From Chitinophaga polysaccharea (GTDB lineage Bacteria; Bacteroidota; Bacteroidia; Chitinophagales; Chitinophagaceae), in contig NZ_VIWO01000003.1 of NCBI RefSeq assembly GCF_007829335.1, forward strand, positions 310,001 through 374,000: 64,000 bases of DNA, read 5' to 3'. Shown piece after piece: positions 16,183-23,798 of this stretch (positions are counted from its first letter, which is position 1; every line of letters begins with the position of its first letter). The translations under genes were made by a program, and so were the position numbers. Under the pieces are notes generated by a model. It was given only the letters and a program-made list of their open reading frames with translations. It ran no database searches and was not told the DNA's origin.

Positions 16183-19044
16183 TTAAAATTTCCGTTGGAG
16201 CATCAGGTAAATATCATATTGGTTCTGATAGCCCACATCGGTAATTTTCTGGTTGATCCAGGTGCCATATAATCCCAGCGTAGTGCGGTAATGCAATACT
16301 TTTTGATAACCCACCCCCACACTATGCGTCAGCAACCCCGAAAGATTCGGAAAGTTAATCAGCCGGCTCCGGTCATCCGGAGAAGTACCCAATCCACCCA
16401 CCAATTGCAGGTAATCCTGCCGCTTGTTCATAAAATAGCGGGTAGTGAGATTAAAGGCAGTGTAGTTTTTGGAAGATTCGTTGATCACAAAGCCCCGGAG
16501 GTTCACCCAGAAATCACCGAACGGCTTAGCTACAGAAACCACACCAGAAATACTGCTGGTACTGTCCAGGTTCAGGTAACGCCCGCCCAGCTCTACTTCT
16601 ATCTCTTTTTTAAATGTTTTGAAGATGGAATAAGCTGCTCTCCATTGAGGGAATACCTCTTTATTGGAATAAGCCACCATGCCATAGGAATAGAGGCTGC
16701 GACTATGTGTGTAGTACATTTCGGCCAATCCCTGTAAGCCGTTACCCGTTTGCCTTCCGGCATAGTTCACCTGGAATGCATAAGAGCCCCGCTTCATAAA
16801 GCGGCGGTACTCCACCGTGGCAATATTGTATTTATTGCCCGAGTAGTCGAAGCTGGAATTCAGGTAGTACAAGCCGAACTGGTTTTTCAGCGTTTTGCTT
16901 TCCAGGTAGTCGTGATAATCCCTGTTTTCCGGCGTGTTATGCAACTTTACCACAGCATCGGCTGCCAGCGCGGCTGCCGAAAAATCTTTTTTATTCTCCA
17001 GCGTGATGGCTTTCTTCATTAAGAAGCCCTCATTGTCGGGGTAGTATTTAAGCCCCTGCGCTGTATAGGCCAGGGCGCTGTCGTAGCGTTGTTGCCCGTT
17101 CAGGATATTGATACTATACAGCAGGGCCATAGAGTCTTTCGGATGCAGGGCCAGCACCTGGTTGAAGCGCTGCAAAGCGCTGTCGGGCTGCTGGTGGCGC
17201 TGGTATTCGGTTCCGGCCAACATCAGGCTGTTGACATACGCCGTTTTATATTTCTGCGTGTAAGGATACCTGTTCATCAATTCGCCGGTAATGGCGGCAG
17301 CAGCAGCATATTCATGCTGGTCCTGCAATACGGAAGCTTTCTTTAACAGGAAATCGCGGTTGCCCGGGTAGTATCCCAATGCTTTGTCGGCGTAATACAA
17401 GGCGCTGTCAGGCTGGCCAGTGGCGCTTTCCAGGTTAACCATATAATCCAGCGCATCCATGTTATTGGGAGATACGTCCAGCACTTGCTTAAACTGTTGT
17501 TTGGCCAGGTCGTACTCCTCTGCTCTCATATAATTGCGCCCGTTGGTCAGGTAAAGGTCGGTGAGGTGATTGTTCAAACGTTCATCTGCCGGGAACCGGG
17601 TGGCCAGTTGCCGGGCAATGGCGGCAGCTTCTTCATATTTGCCTGTTTCGCTCAGCAGGGATGATTTTTTCAGCAGCAAGCCGGCATTGTCGGGATAGTA
17701 GGCGAGTGCCTGGTCTATTACTTTCAGTGCGGCGGTATTATTTTTTTGGGAGATATAGGTATTGGCCAGGAGGTTAAGGGCGGTACTGTCATTGGGACTG
17801 GCTTTCAGGGCACTTTCAAAAGAGGCGGCGGCCAGGTCGTACTGCTGCTGTGCGAGATAGTCGCGCCCACTGGCGGTTTGCAGTGTTACCAATCTTTCCC
17901 GGAGCGCTGCATTGGGAGTACGCTGGTACAGCGTTTCTGCCAGCGCAGCGGCAGCGCTGTATTTATGGTCGCTTTCCAGTACATCCATTTTCATGGCCAG
18001 CAACTTAGCATCGGCCGGGCGGTGCTTTAATCCCTGGTTAATCCAGGCCAGGGCTTCTTTATAGGCGCCCCGGGTCATACTGTAGCCGATGAGTTTATCC
18101 AACGCTTCGCGGTTGCCCGGATCTTTTGCCAGTACGCCCGCATATAGCGTATAGGGGTCGGTGTTAGCATAGTAGTTAGCGGCTTCCAAACGCAGCGAGG
18201 TAGCCAGGGTGCGGGCTTTGGCATCGGAAGGATACCGCCGCTGTATTTCGGCCAGGGTAAGCAGTGCATCGGTATAGGCATGCATTTCCTGTTCTATGCC
18301 TAATTTGCGCATCAGCAGGTCGTAAGCGCCCGGCCGCGCCGCCAGGGCTTCGTTTACCTGGTCTAAAGCCGATTGATAATTGCCGCCTTTCAGCGCTACT
18401 GATAGATTGGCTTCGCGGGCGTCGGGGTTGCGGGGATCTACCAGTAATACACGGTCATAACTTTGCCGGGCCATACTGCTGTTGCCCAGTTGCTGAAAGT
18501 ATTTACCACTTACCAGGTAATGTTCTATATACGCATTACGTACGGTAGTATCTTCCGGGTACTTGCTCATCAGCCTTTCAGCATATTCATTTCCCTGGTA
18601 TACCTTATGTTGCAGGTCCAGTATACCCAGCTTCTTACGCATAAATTCCGGGCTACCGGGGAAGTTGCTGAGCGCTTCATCGGCATAGCACTCCGCTTCT
18701 GGATATCTACCCGTGGTAAGTTCTACGTTGATGGCATAATAGTAAGCATCACGGTAGCGGGGATTTTTAGCCAGTACGGCTTTAAAATATTTCCTGGAGA
18801 GATCGTATTGTTTCGTGAGCATATAGAGCCTGGCCAACAGTAGCTGCTGGTCGATAAAGTCAGGTTGTTTTTCTAATGCCTGCTTCGACAGGCTGATAGC
18901 TTTGTCATAGTGCTCCTGCTTCGTTTCCTGCACCGCCTGGTTGTACAGGGATTCAGCGTTGTCTTTTCCTTTAGAGAGCTGTGCCTGCGTTTGCAGGGCG
19001 CAACACATCACAATGCCCGTTAACAGCTGTTTTAATACCGCCAT
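16183..19044 (-). CDS. TPR protein with C-terminal YaiO-type outer-membrane barrel
   Basis: 953 residues. A signal peptide (about 1-21, ALQTQAQ) is followed by some 18-20 tetratricopeptide repeats to about residue 690, with helices such as AISLSKQALEKQPDFIDQQL and ALYYADKALGYYPGNRDFLL. A beta-rich C-terminus of about 230 residues (from NQFGLYYLNSSFDYSG, ending YDIYLMLQRKF with a terminal Phe) matches the YaiO outer-membrane family. A periplasmic TPR superhelix fused to an outer-membrane barrel is the plan of PgaA, AlgK/AlgE and BcsC exporters. Together with the two GT2 synthases upstream in the same operon this suggests a role in guiding a polysaccharide across the envelope. The barrel seems smaller than that of PgaA, so it may be a docking or modification partner instead of the pore. 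Confidence 0.85.
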   Translation of the reverse strand: MAVLKQLLTGIVMCCALQTQAQLSKGKDNAESLYNQAVQETKQEHYDKAISLSKQALEKQPDFIDQQLLLARLYMLTKQYDLSRKYFKAVLAKNPRYRDAYYYAINVELTTGRYPEAECYADEALSNFPGSPEFMRKKLGILDLQHKVYQGNEYAERLMSKYPEDTTVRNAYIEHYLVSGKYFQQLGNSSMARQSYDRVLLVDPRNPDAREANLSVALKGGNYQSALDQVNEALAARPGAYDLLMRKLGIEQEMHAYTDALLTLAEIQRRYPSDAKARTLATSLRLEAANYYANTDPYTLYAGVLAKDPGNREALDKLIGYSMTRGAYKEALAWINQGLKHRPADAKLLAMKMDVLESDHKYSAAAALAETLYQRTPNAALRERLVTLQTASGRDYLAQQQYDLAAASFESALKASPNDSTALNLLANTYISQKNNTAALKVIDQALAYYPDNAGLLLKKSSLLSETGKYEEAAAIARQLATRFPADERLNNHLTDLYLTNGRNYMRAEEYDLAKQQFKQVLDVSPNNMDALDYMVNLESATGQPDSALYYADKALGYYPGNRDFLLKKASVLQDQHEYAAAAAITGELMNRYPYTQKYKTAYVNSLMLAGTEYQRHQQPDSALQRFNQVLALHPKDSMALLYSINILNGQQRYDSALAYTAQGLKYYPDNEGFLMKKAITLENKKDFSAAALAADAVVKLHNTPENRDYHDYLESKTLKNQFGLYYLNSSFDYSGNKYNIATVEYRRFMKRGSYAFQVNYAGRQTGNGLQGLAEMYYTHSRSLYSYGMVAYSNKEVFPQWRAAYSIFKTFKKEIEVELGGRYLNLDSTSSISGVVSVAKPFGDFWVNLRGFVINESSKNYTAFNLTTRYFMNKRQDYLQLVGGLGTSPDDRSRLINFPNLSGLLTHSVGVGYQKVLHYRTTLGLYGTWINQKITDVGYQNQYDIYLMLQRKF

Positions 19045-19054
19045 TATTTTTTAT

Positions 19055-20542
19055 TTAAGCGTTTACTTTCTTTTTACTGAAACCTTGTCGCTGCATATTT
19101 CCCCAGGTCGTTTTTTTCCCGGTGAGAAAGAACCAATATCCTTTTAGTGCAAAAAATACGATCAGCGGGTGATAGATCAGCGGTTCCAGGAAGGCCATTA
19201 ATGCCAGGCCTATCACCTCCCGCCAGGTTTTATAGTACCGGTACGTAAGCTGATCCCAGCAAATGGCCAGGGTGGTAATCATTACGGAATACAGGTACAC
19301 AAATCCCAGCAAAATAATGGCGTATTGCCAGCTCACCTGTTCTGTAGCAATCAGGTAAATATAATAGCAGATACCTATAAACTCGATGATGGGCGCCAGG
19401 AATTCAAAAAACAGGTTGTAGGGAAGTACAACCAACCCCAGTTTTCTATAACGGGGATTAAACAGGAACTTCCGGTGTATGGTGATGATTTCGCTCAGCC
19501 CCCGGCCCCAACGCGTACGTTGCCGGCCAAATATTTTCATATTGGGTGGGCCTTCCGTCCAGCATTGGGTGGTGGGAATATAACGGATGGCGTATTTCTG
19601 TTTATTATCGATCATGTAGGCACACATGCGGGTCACGATATCCATATCTTCCGCAAAGGAGGTTTGGTCATAGCCTCCGGCTTTAATGGCCACTTCCTTG
19701 TCAAATAAACCCAAACCTCCGGATACATTGGGTACACAATTGATACCGCTCCAACCCATTTTCCCCAGCACATACGCCCGTATATATTCCATTTCCTGGA
19801 AGCGGGGTAGTAGTTTTTCCGGGGGACGTACCCGCAATATAATGCCCTCATCTACTTCACAGGAGTTGGCAACACGCAGTGTGGCGCCGGTGGCAATCAC
19901 CCGCCGGCTGTCTTCTATCATATGTACATATCCGCATTCCGGGCAAGGTTCGCCTACTTCCTTTGTTTTCTTATGTTCCTCATCCATAAAAGGCTTGATC
20001 ATACGTAGTAACGTATCCTTTTCGATGATACAGTCTACATCTGTACACAGGAAATAGTTGAAGGAAGCGGCGTTAATACCGGCGTTGGAAGCATCTGCCT
20101 TACTCTTTCCATTTACTTTGTCGATCACCATCAGTTTATCATAGGCCGTGTTGGTGGACTTGAATATGCGTCGTACCGGCCGGGTTGTAATACGCTCGTT
20201 ATAGGCAAAGTCTACTTCTACCAGTTCAAATTCATTTATGAGTTTTTCCAGCGTATCATCGGTGCTTCCATCGTTTACAATGATCACTTCGAAGCGGGTA
20301 TAGTTCAGGGTGAGGAGGGAGCGTACATTCATGATGATGGTAACGCCCTCGTTGAAAGCCGGAGCTATCACCGAGATACCTGGTGTGAGCGGCGATTCCA
20401 GCAACTGATCGTAGTTGGTATAACTGCTCTTGCGCCGGAAAAGTTTGATACCACGGTAAGATAAGTAAGCCAACAGGGCATACATAAATAACATGGTACC
20501 TCCATATATAAATACACCGCCTTCAAAAAATGATTTCAGCAT
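19055..20542 (-). CDS. Processive family 2 glycosyltransferase with a cysteine-containing insertion
   Basis: 495 residues. One N-terminal helix (about 10-30), a cytoplasmic GT-A domain, then three or four C-terminal helices (about 365-475). The catalytic set of processive synthases is intact: Asp91 in NDGSTDD, Asp168/Asp170 in CTDVDC, Glu298-Asp299 in FAEDMD, and QRTRW at 341-345. These motifs are shared by PgaC, cellulose and hyaluronan synthases, so it probably polymerises a UDP-sugar while extruding the chain. Unlike its neighbour paralogue it carries about 20 extra residues (190-212) with CPECGYVH, a possible metal-binding knuckle. Fourth gene of the operon, 9 bases after its paralogue. 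The sugar cannot be told from sequence. Confidence 0.9.
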   Translation of the reverse strand: MLKSFFEGGVFIYGGTMLFMYALLAYLSYRGIKLFRRKSSYTNYDQLLESPLTPGISVIAPAFNEGVTIIMNVRSLLTLNYTRFEVIIVNDGSTDDTLEKLINEFELVEVDFAYNERITTRPVRRIFKSTNTAYDKLMVIDKVNGKSKADASNAGINAASFNYFLCTDVDCIIEKDTLLRMIKPFMDEEHKKTKEVGEPCPECGYVHMIEDSRRVIATGATLRVANSCEVDEGIILRVRPPEKLLPRFQEMEYIRAYVLGKMGWSGINCVPNVSGGLGLFDKEVAIKAGGYDQTSFAEDMDIVTRMCAYMIDNKQKYAIRYIPTTQCWTEGPPNMKIFGRQRTRWGRGLSEIITIHRKFLFNPRYRKLGLVVLPYNLFFEFLAPIIEFIGICYYIYLIATEQVSWQYAIILLGFVYLYSVMITTLAICWDQLTYRYYKTWREVIGLALMAFLEPLIYHPLIVFFALKGYWFFLTGKKTTWGNMQRQGFSKKKVNA

Positions 20543-20551
20543 ATGTTTTTA

Positions 20552-21988
20552 TTACTTTATTTTCTTTTTCCCAAAGCCTTGTCGCTGCATATTTCCCCAG
20601 GTGCTTTTTTTGCCGGTGAGGAAATAATAGTAACCACGCAGCGAATAGAGCACAATAAGGGGATGATAGATTAAAAATTCCATAAAGGGCGTCATGCACA
20701 AATAAGCTACTTCCCACCAGGATTTATAATACCGGAAGGAGAGCTGGTCCCACACGATGGAAATAGTGGTGATCATCACGGAGTACAGGTACACAAAAAG
20801 CAGCAGTAGCAGGGCATATGGCCAGTTAATGTTGCCGGTAACAGCCAGCACAATATATACAATGATACCGCTGAATTCAACCAGGGGCGCCAGTAACTCG
20901 AAGAAGAAATTGAAAGGGAAAATGATCAGCCCCATTTTTCCGTAACGGGGATTCATGAACATGTGGAAGTGACTATACATTAGCTGTGCCAACCCCCTGG
21001 CCCAGCGGGTGCGCTGCCGGTTAAATATTTTGAGCGTAGCCGGCGCTTCTGTCCAGCACAAGGTTTTAGGTATATAACGTATGGCGTAATCGATTTCATT
21101 GTCATGCGCATAGCGGCACATCCGCGTCAGCAATTCCATATCTTCTCCAAAGGAACTATGATCATATCCGCCACAGCGGGTGGCTACTTCCTTATCAAAC
21201 AGGCCCAGTCCCCCGGATACGTTGGGAACACAGTTGATATAACTCCAGCCCATTTTTCCCAATACGAAGGAGCGGATGTACTCCACTTCCTGGAAGCGGG
21301 GGAGAAGCTGCCTCGGAGGGCGCATGCGGGTCATCACGCCTTCGTCAAATTCACAGGAATTGGCGATGCGCAAAGTGGCGCCTACGGCAATTACCCGTTT
21401 GTTTTCTTCCTGCATAACCGGCAGGATCAGCTCGAGCAGGGTGTCTTTATCCAGTATACAGTCTACATCCGTGCAAACGAAGTAGTTGAATGTAGCGAGG
21501 TTGATACCGGCATTTACGGCATCGGCTTTACTTTTCCCGTTTACTTTATCGATCACTATTAGTGATGCGTAGGCGGGATCGGTTGACTTAAATATTTTCC
21601 GTACAGGCTGTGTCCGTATTTTCACATTATAGGCGTAGGCCACTTCTACCATTTTAAACTCTGTAATGAGTTGTTCCATGGTATTATCGGTGCTGCCATC
21701 GTTAATAAGTACAATCTCGTATCGGGGATAATTGAGGGTGAGCAGGGAACGTACATTGGAAATAATGGTCATTCCTTCGTTAAAGGCAGGTGCCAGTATG
21801 GTAATGCCGGGTGCCAGCGGGGAACTTGAAAGCAGGTCTCGCTGGTGCAGGGAATTTTTCCGGGTGTACTGGCGGACTGCCAGCCTGGAGAATATGGCCA
21901 GTAAAGCATATACCAGTAGTAACACCAAGCCATATACGAAAATCGCGCTTTGATATATTTTTCCCAGTATTTCTAAAATACCACTCAT
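20552..21988 (-). CDS. Processive family 2 glycosyltransferase (paralogue of the next gene)
   Basis: 478 residues, clearly paralogous to the neighbour at 19055-20542 over the whole length (shared stretches include VNGKSKAD, GKMGW, PNVSGGLGLFDKEVA and the C-terminal STWGNMQRQGF). N-terminal helix at about 15-35, catalytic residues Asp97 (NDGSTDN), Asp174/Asp176 (CTDVDC), Glu282-Asp283 (FGEDME) and QRTRW at 325-329, then C-terminal helices. It lacks the cysteine insertion of the other copy. The ATG overlaps the stop of the HEAT gene by one base (TAATG), so the two are coupled. Two intact synthases may act as a heterodimer, make a copolymer, or serve different conditions. None of these can be chosen from sequence. 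Confidence 0.9.
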   Translation of the reverse strand: MSGILEILGKIYQSAIFVYGLVLLLVYALLAIFSRLAVRQYTRKNSLHQRDLLSSSPLAPGITILAPAFNEGMTIISNVRSLLTLNYPRYEIVLINDGSTDNTMEQLITEFKMVEVAYAYNVKIRTQPVRKIFKSTDPAYASLIVIDKVNGKSKADAVNAGINLATFNYFVCTDVDCILDKDTLLELILPVMQEENKRVIAVGATLRIANSCEFDEGVMTRMRPPRQLLPRFQEVEYIRSFVLGKMGWSYINCVPNVSGGLGLFDKEVATRCGGYDHSSFGEDMELLTRMCRYAHDNEIDYAIRYIPKTLCWTEAPATLKIFNRQRTRWARGLAQLMYSHFHMFMNPRYGKMGLIIFPFNFFFELLAPLVEFSGIIVYIVLAVTGNINWPYALLLLLFVYLYSVMITTISIVWDQLSFRYYKSWWEVAYLCMTPFMEFLIYHPLIVLYSLRGYYYFLTGKKSTWGNMQRQGFGKKKIK

Positions 21989-23139
21989 TAGTATTTGATT
22001 AATGGGTTCATACAGTGTTTCAGAATGCGTAGGTTTTCCGGTGTAGCGGTGGCCATCAGTTCTTCTATCACCTGTTTGGCAATCCAGTCATTTTTTACCA
22101 GCGACTTGGCGGCGCTTTTACGGAGGTCGAAATCGGTGGAGTGCAGGAATTCCAGTTTCAGGAAATCTATATGACGTCCGCTGCTGATACGGCCAATGGC
22201 CTTTAATATTTCTATCTGGCAATGCAGCGGTTGCGTACTGTAAATGCTTACCAGTTTGTCTTCCACGTCGGGCACCTGCAATTTCCCCAAACAATTGATG
22301 GCGTCGGCCCGCAGGTAATGGTCTTTTGTATCCAAAAGTTTGATAACGGCAGGTACCGCGGGCAACTGGTTGTAGTGCACAATCAGCTTCAAACAGAAAG
22401 AAACTACGCTTTTATTGGAGGAATAAGTAACCCAGCGGGCAAAATTAGGAATCGCAATGTCCTCGGTGGTGCTGATAATACGAAGCAATTCTACCTGGTC
22501 CCACATCAGCAGGGGTTCCGTTACCACATCAAAAAACTTAAATGGCTCATTTTTACTGAGTTTGATATAGGCATGACGGGCGGCAGCTCTCAATTCGCGG
22601 TTACGGCTGTTCGTTAATGGTAAAATAGTGACATCTGCCACCGACATGTCCATGTTGGTAAATTCAGTCAGCGCCTGTACTTTCTTCTCCCAGTGGCCGG
22701 ACTTCATCTTTTTCATAGCGTCTTTGTCCAGCTCCAGCTGCATGTAGAGGCTACGGAGCAAAAGCCCCATATTTCCCCGCACATTGCGGCGAAAGTGGAT
22801 AATACGCTCCGTAAGAGCAGACCGGGCCCACTTTTTATCCAGGGGTAGTTCCTGGAAGGCGTCCAGGTTCAGCACTACCTGGTCAGCCGGCACTGTTTCG
22901 GCTTCCGGATGGGTCAGTACTTCATCGATAATGAGGTTATCTATTTTTGGAAGCAGTTTCGCCAAACGCTTATCCCGGCGGTTACCGAGGTAACGGTTTC
23001 TCAAAATAGAAAAATAGGCGAGCAGGGTACCTACGGCAGCAATTACTATAAATATCATGGCTAGCTGTATCACCAGCGGAGCATACCGGAAGGTATTGAT
23101 GACAGGTTCCAGGAAGGCAGGTAGTTGTATGTCGAACAT
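21988..23139 (-). CDS. Membrane-anchored HEAT-repeat protein
   Basis: 383 residues. A transmembrane helix near the N-terminus (about 22-45, LVIQLAMIFIVIAAVGTLLAY) is followed by a basic stretch (RNRYLGNRRDKRLAK). The rest is an alpha-solenoid with HEAT/PBS-like repeats, for example SRNRELRAAARHAYIKLSKN, KDHYLRADAINCLGKLQVPD and STDFDLRKSAAKSLVKNDW. No enzymatic residues are seen. Predicted topology puts the solenoid in the cytoplasm, beside the glycosyltransferase domains. It sits between the receiver protein (3-base gap) and the first synthase (one-base overlap). Inferred role: a scaffold that passes the state of the receiver to the synthases. Such HEAT proteins are known beside GT2 genes in Bacteroidota, but no function is established to my knowledge. 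Confidence 0.8.
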   Translation of the reverse strand: MFDIQLPAFLEPVINTFRYAPLVIQLAMIFIVIAAVGTLLAYFSILRNRYLGNRRDKRLAKLLPKIDNLIIDEVLTHPEAETVPADQVVLNLDAFQELPLDKKWARSALTERIIHFRRNVRGNMGLLLRSLYMQLELDKDAMKKMKSGHWEKKVQALTEFTNMDMSVADVTILPLTNSRNRELRAAARHAYIKLSKNEPFKFFDVVTEPLLMWDQVELLRIISTTEDIAIPNFARWVTYSSNKSVVSFCLKLIVHYNQLPAVPAVIKLLDTKDHYLRADAINCLGKLQVPDVEDKLVSIYSTQPLHCQIEILKAIGRISSGRHIDFLKLEFLHSTDFDLRKSAAKSLVKNDWIAKQVIEELMATATPENLRILKHCMNPLIKY

Positions 23140-23142
23140 CAG

Positions 23143-23514
23143 CTATTTATTCTTCATTAATAATCGTTTAACGCGGATCATTAATTCGGCAGGGATGATA
23201 GGTTTTTTGAGGAAATCATCTGCGCCCAGCTTAAACCCTTCCATCACCATGTCTTCGTTGCCTGCATTGGATACAATGATCACCGGGATAGGCCGGGGCT
23301 GGCTTTTTACCTTGCTCAGAATTTCAAATCCATTGGCGTATGGCATCATAATGTCGGTAATAATCAAGTCATAACCGTACTGGGTCGACTCCAGCTTTTC
23401 AAATGCTTCTTTGCCATTAGATACATGATCCAGCTCATATTCAGAGGATGGGAGAATTCTTGCCACTATCTTGGGCATTATTTCATCGTCTTCTATTAAC
23501 AGTATTTTACTCAT
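23143..23514 (-). CDS. Single-domain response regulator (CheY-like receiver)
   Basis: 124 codons, a receiver and nothing else. The acidic pair is in LLIEDDE, the phospho-acceptor is Asp54 in IITDIMMP, the conserved Ser is in IIVSNAG and the Lys in FLKKP. Without an output domain it must act by protein contact. It is the first gene of the exopolysaccharide-type operon, so its natural partners are the HEAT protein and synthases. The hybrid kinase divergently encoded 285 bases away is the obvious phosphate donor (inferred). The ATG at 23514 (MSKILLIEDDE) is chosen over an earlier non-ATG start because it matches the receiver fold's first strand. Confidence 0.9.
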   Translation of the reverse strand: MSKILLIEDDEIMPKIVARILPSSEYELDHVSNGKEAFEKLESTQYGYDLIITDIMMPYANGFEILSKVKSQPRPIPVIIVSNAGNEDMVMEGFKLGADDFLKKPIIPAELMIRVKRLLMKNK

Positions 23515-23798
23515 AGTGGCTGCGTTTGTTCCGTAAACAATGTGAATGAACAATTGTTTACCGATTTTTATAAAATATGGTATTGATGTCTCTCTTTTTA
23601 GATATCAGTTTTGCCAGTGTATGCGTAGATATATACTAATAGCAGAAATGATTAGATTTTCTATCTAAAAAATTATTTTTAAATTAATACTAAAACCACT
23701 ACATACTATGACACAAAGGTATTGAATATGAAGGCATTTCGGTACTTTTATACCTAATATAGTAAATTATCAGACATTAACGAATTCCTTTTTTCAAC
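23515..23798. other. Divergent control region between the exopolysaccharide-type operon and the signalling operon
   Basis: 284 bases of AT-rich sequence without an open frame of note. Both operons must start here. It holds a 9-bp dyad at 23533-23561 near the leftward start. The rest is AT-rich (for example the run around 23660-23700); I could not assign -33 or -7 boxes with confidence on either strand. Confidence 0.6.
23533..23561. promoter_or_regulatory. Inverted repeat before the receiver gene, operator or leader hairpin
   Basis: GTAAACAAT (23533-23541) and ATTGTTTAC (23553-23561) are perfect reverse complements 11 bases apart, ending 18 bases before the ATG of the receiver gene. Spacing between arm centres is about two helical turns, which suits a dimeric regulator; a 5' leader hairpin is the alternative. 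Confidence 0.5.

Noticed and set aside
19055..21988. Naming the synthases pgaC or bcsA
   Set aside because: Motifs are shared by all processive GT2 enzymes, and the deacetylase and PilZ partners are missing.
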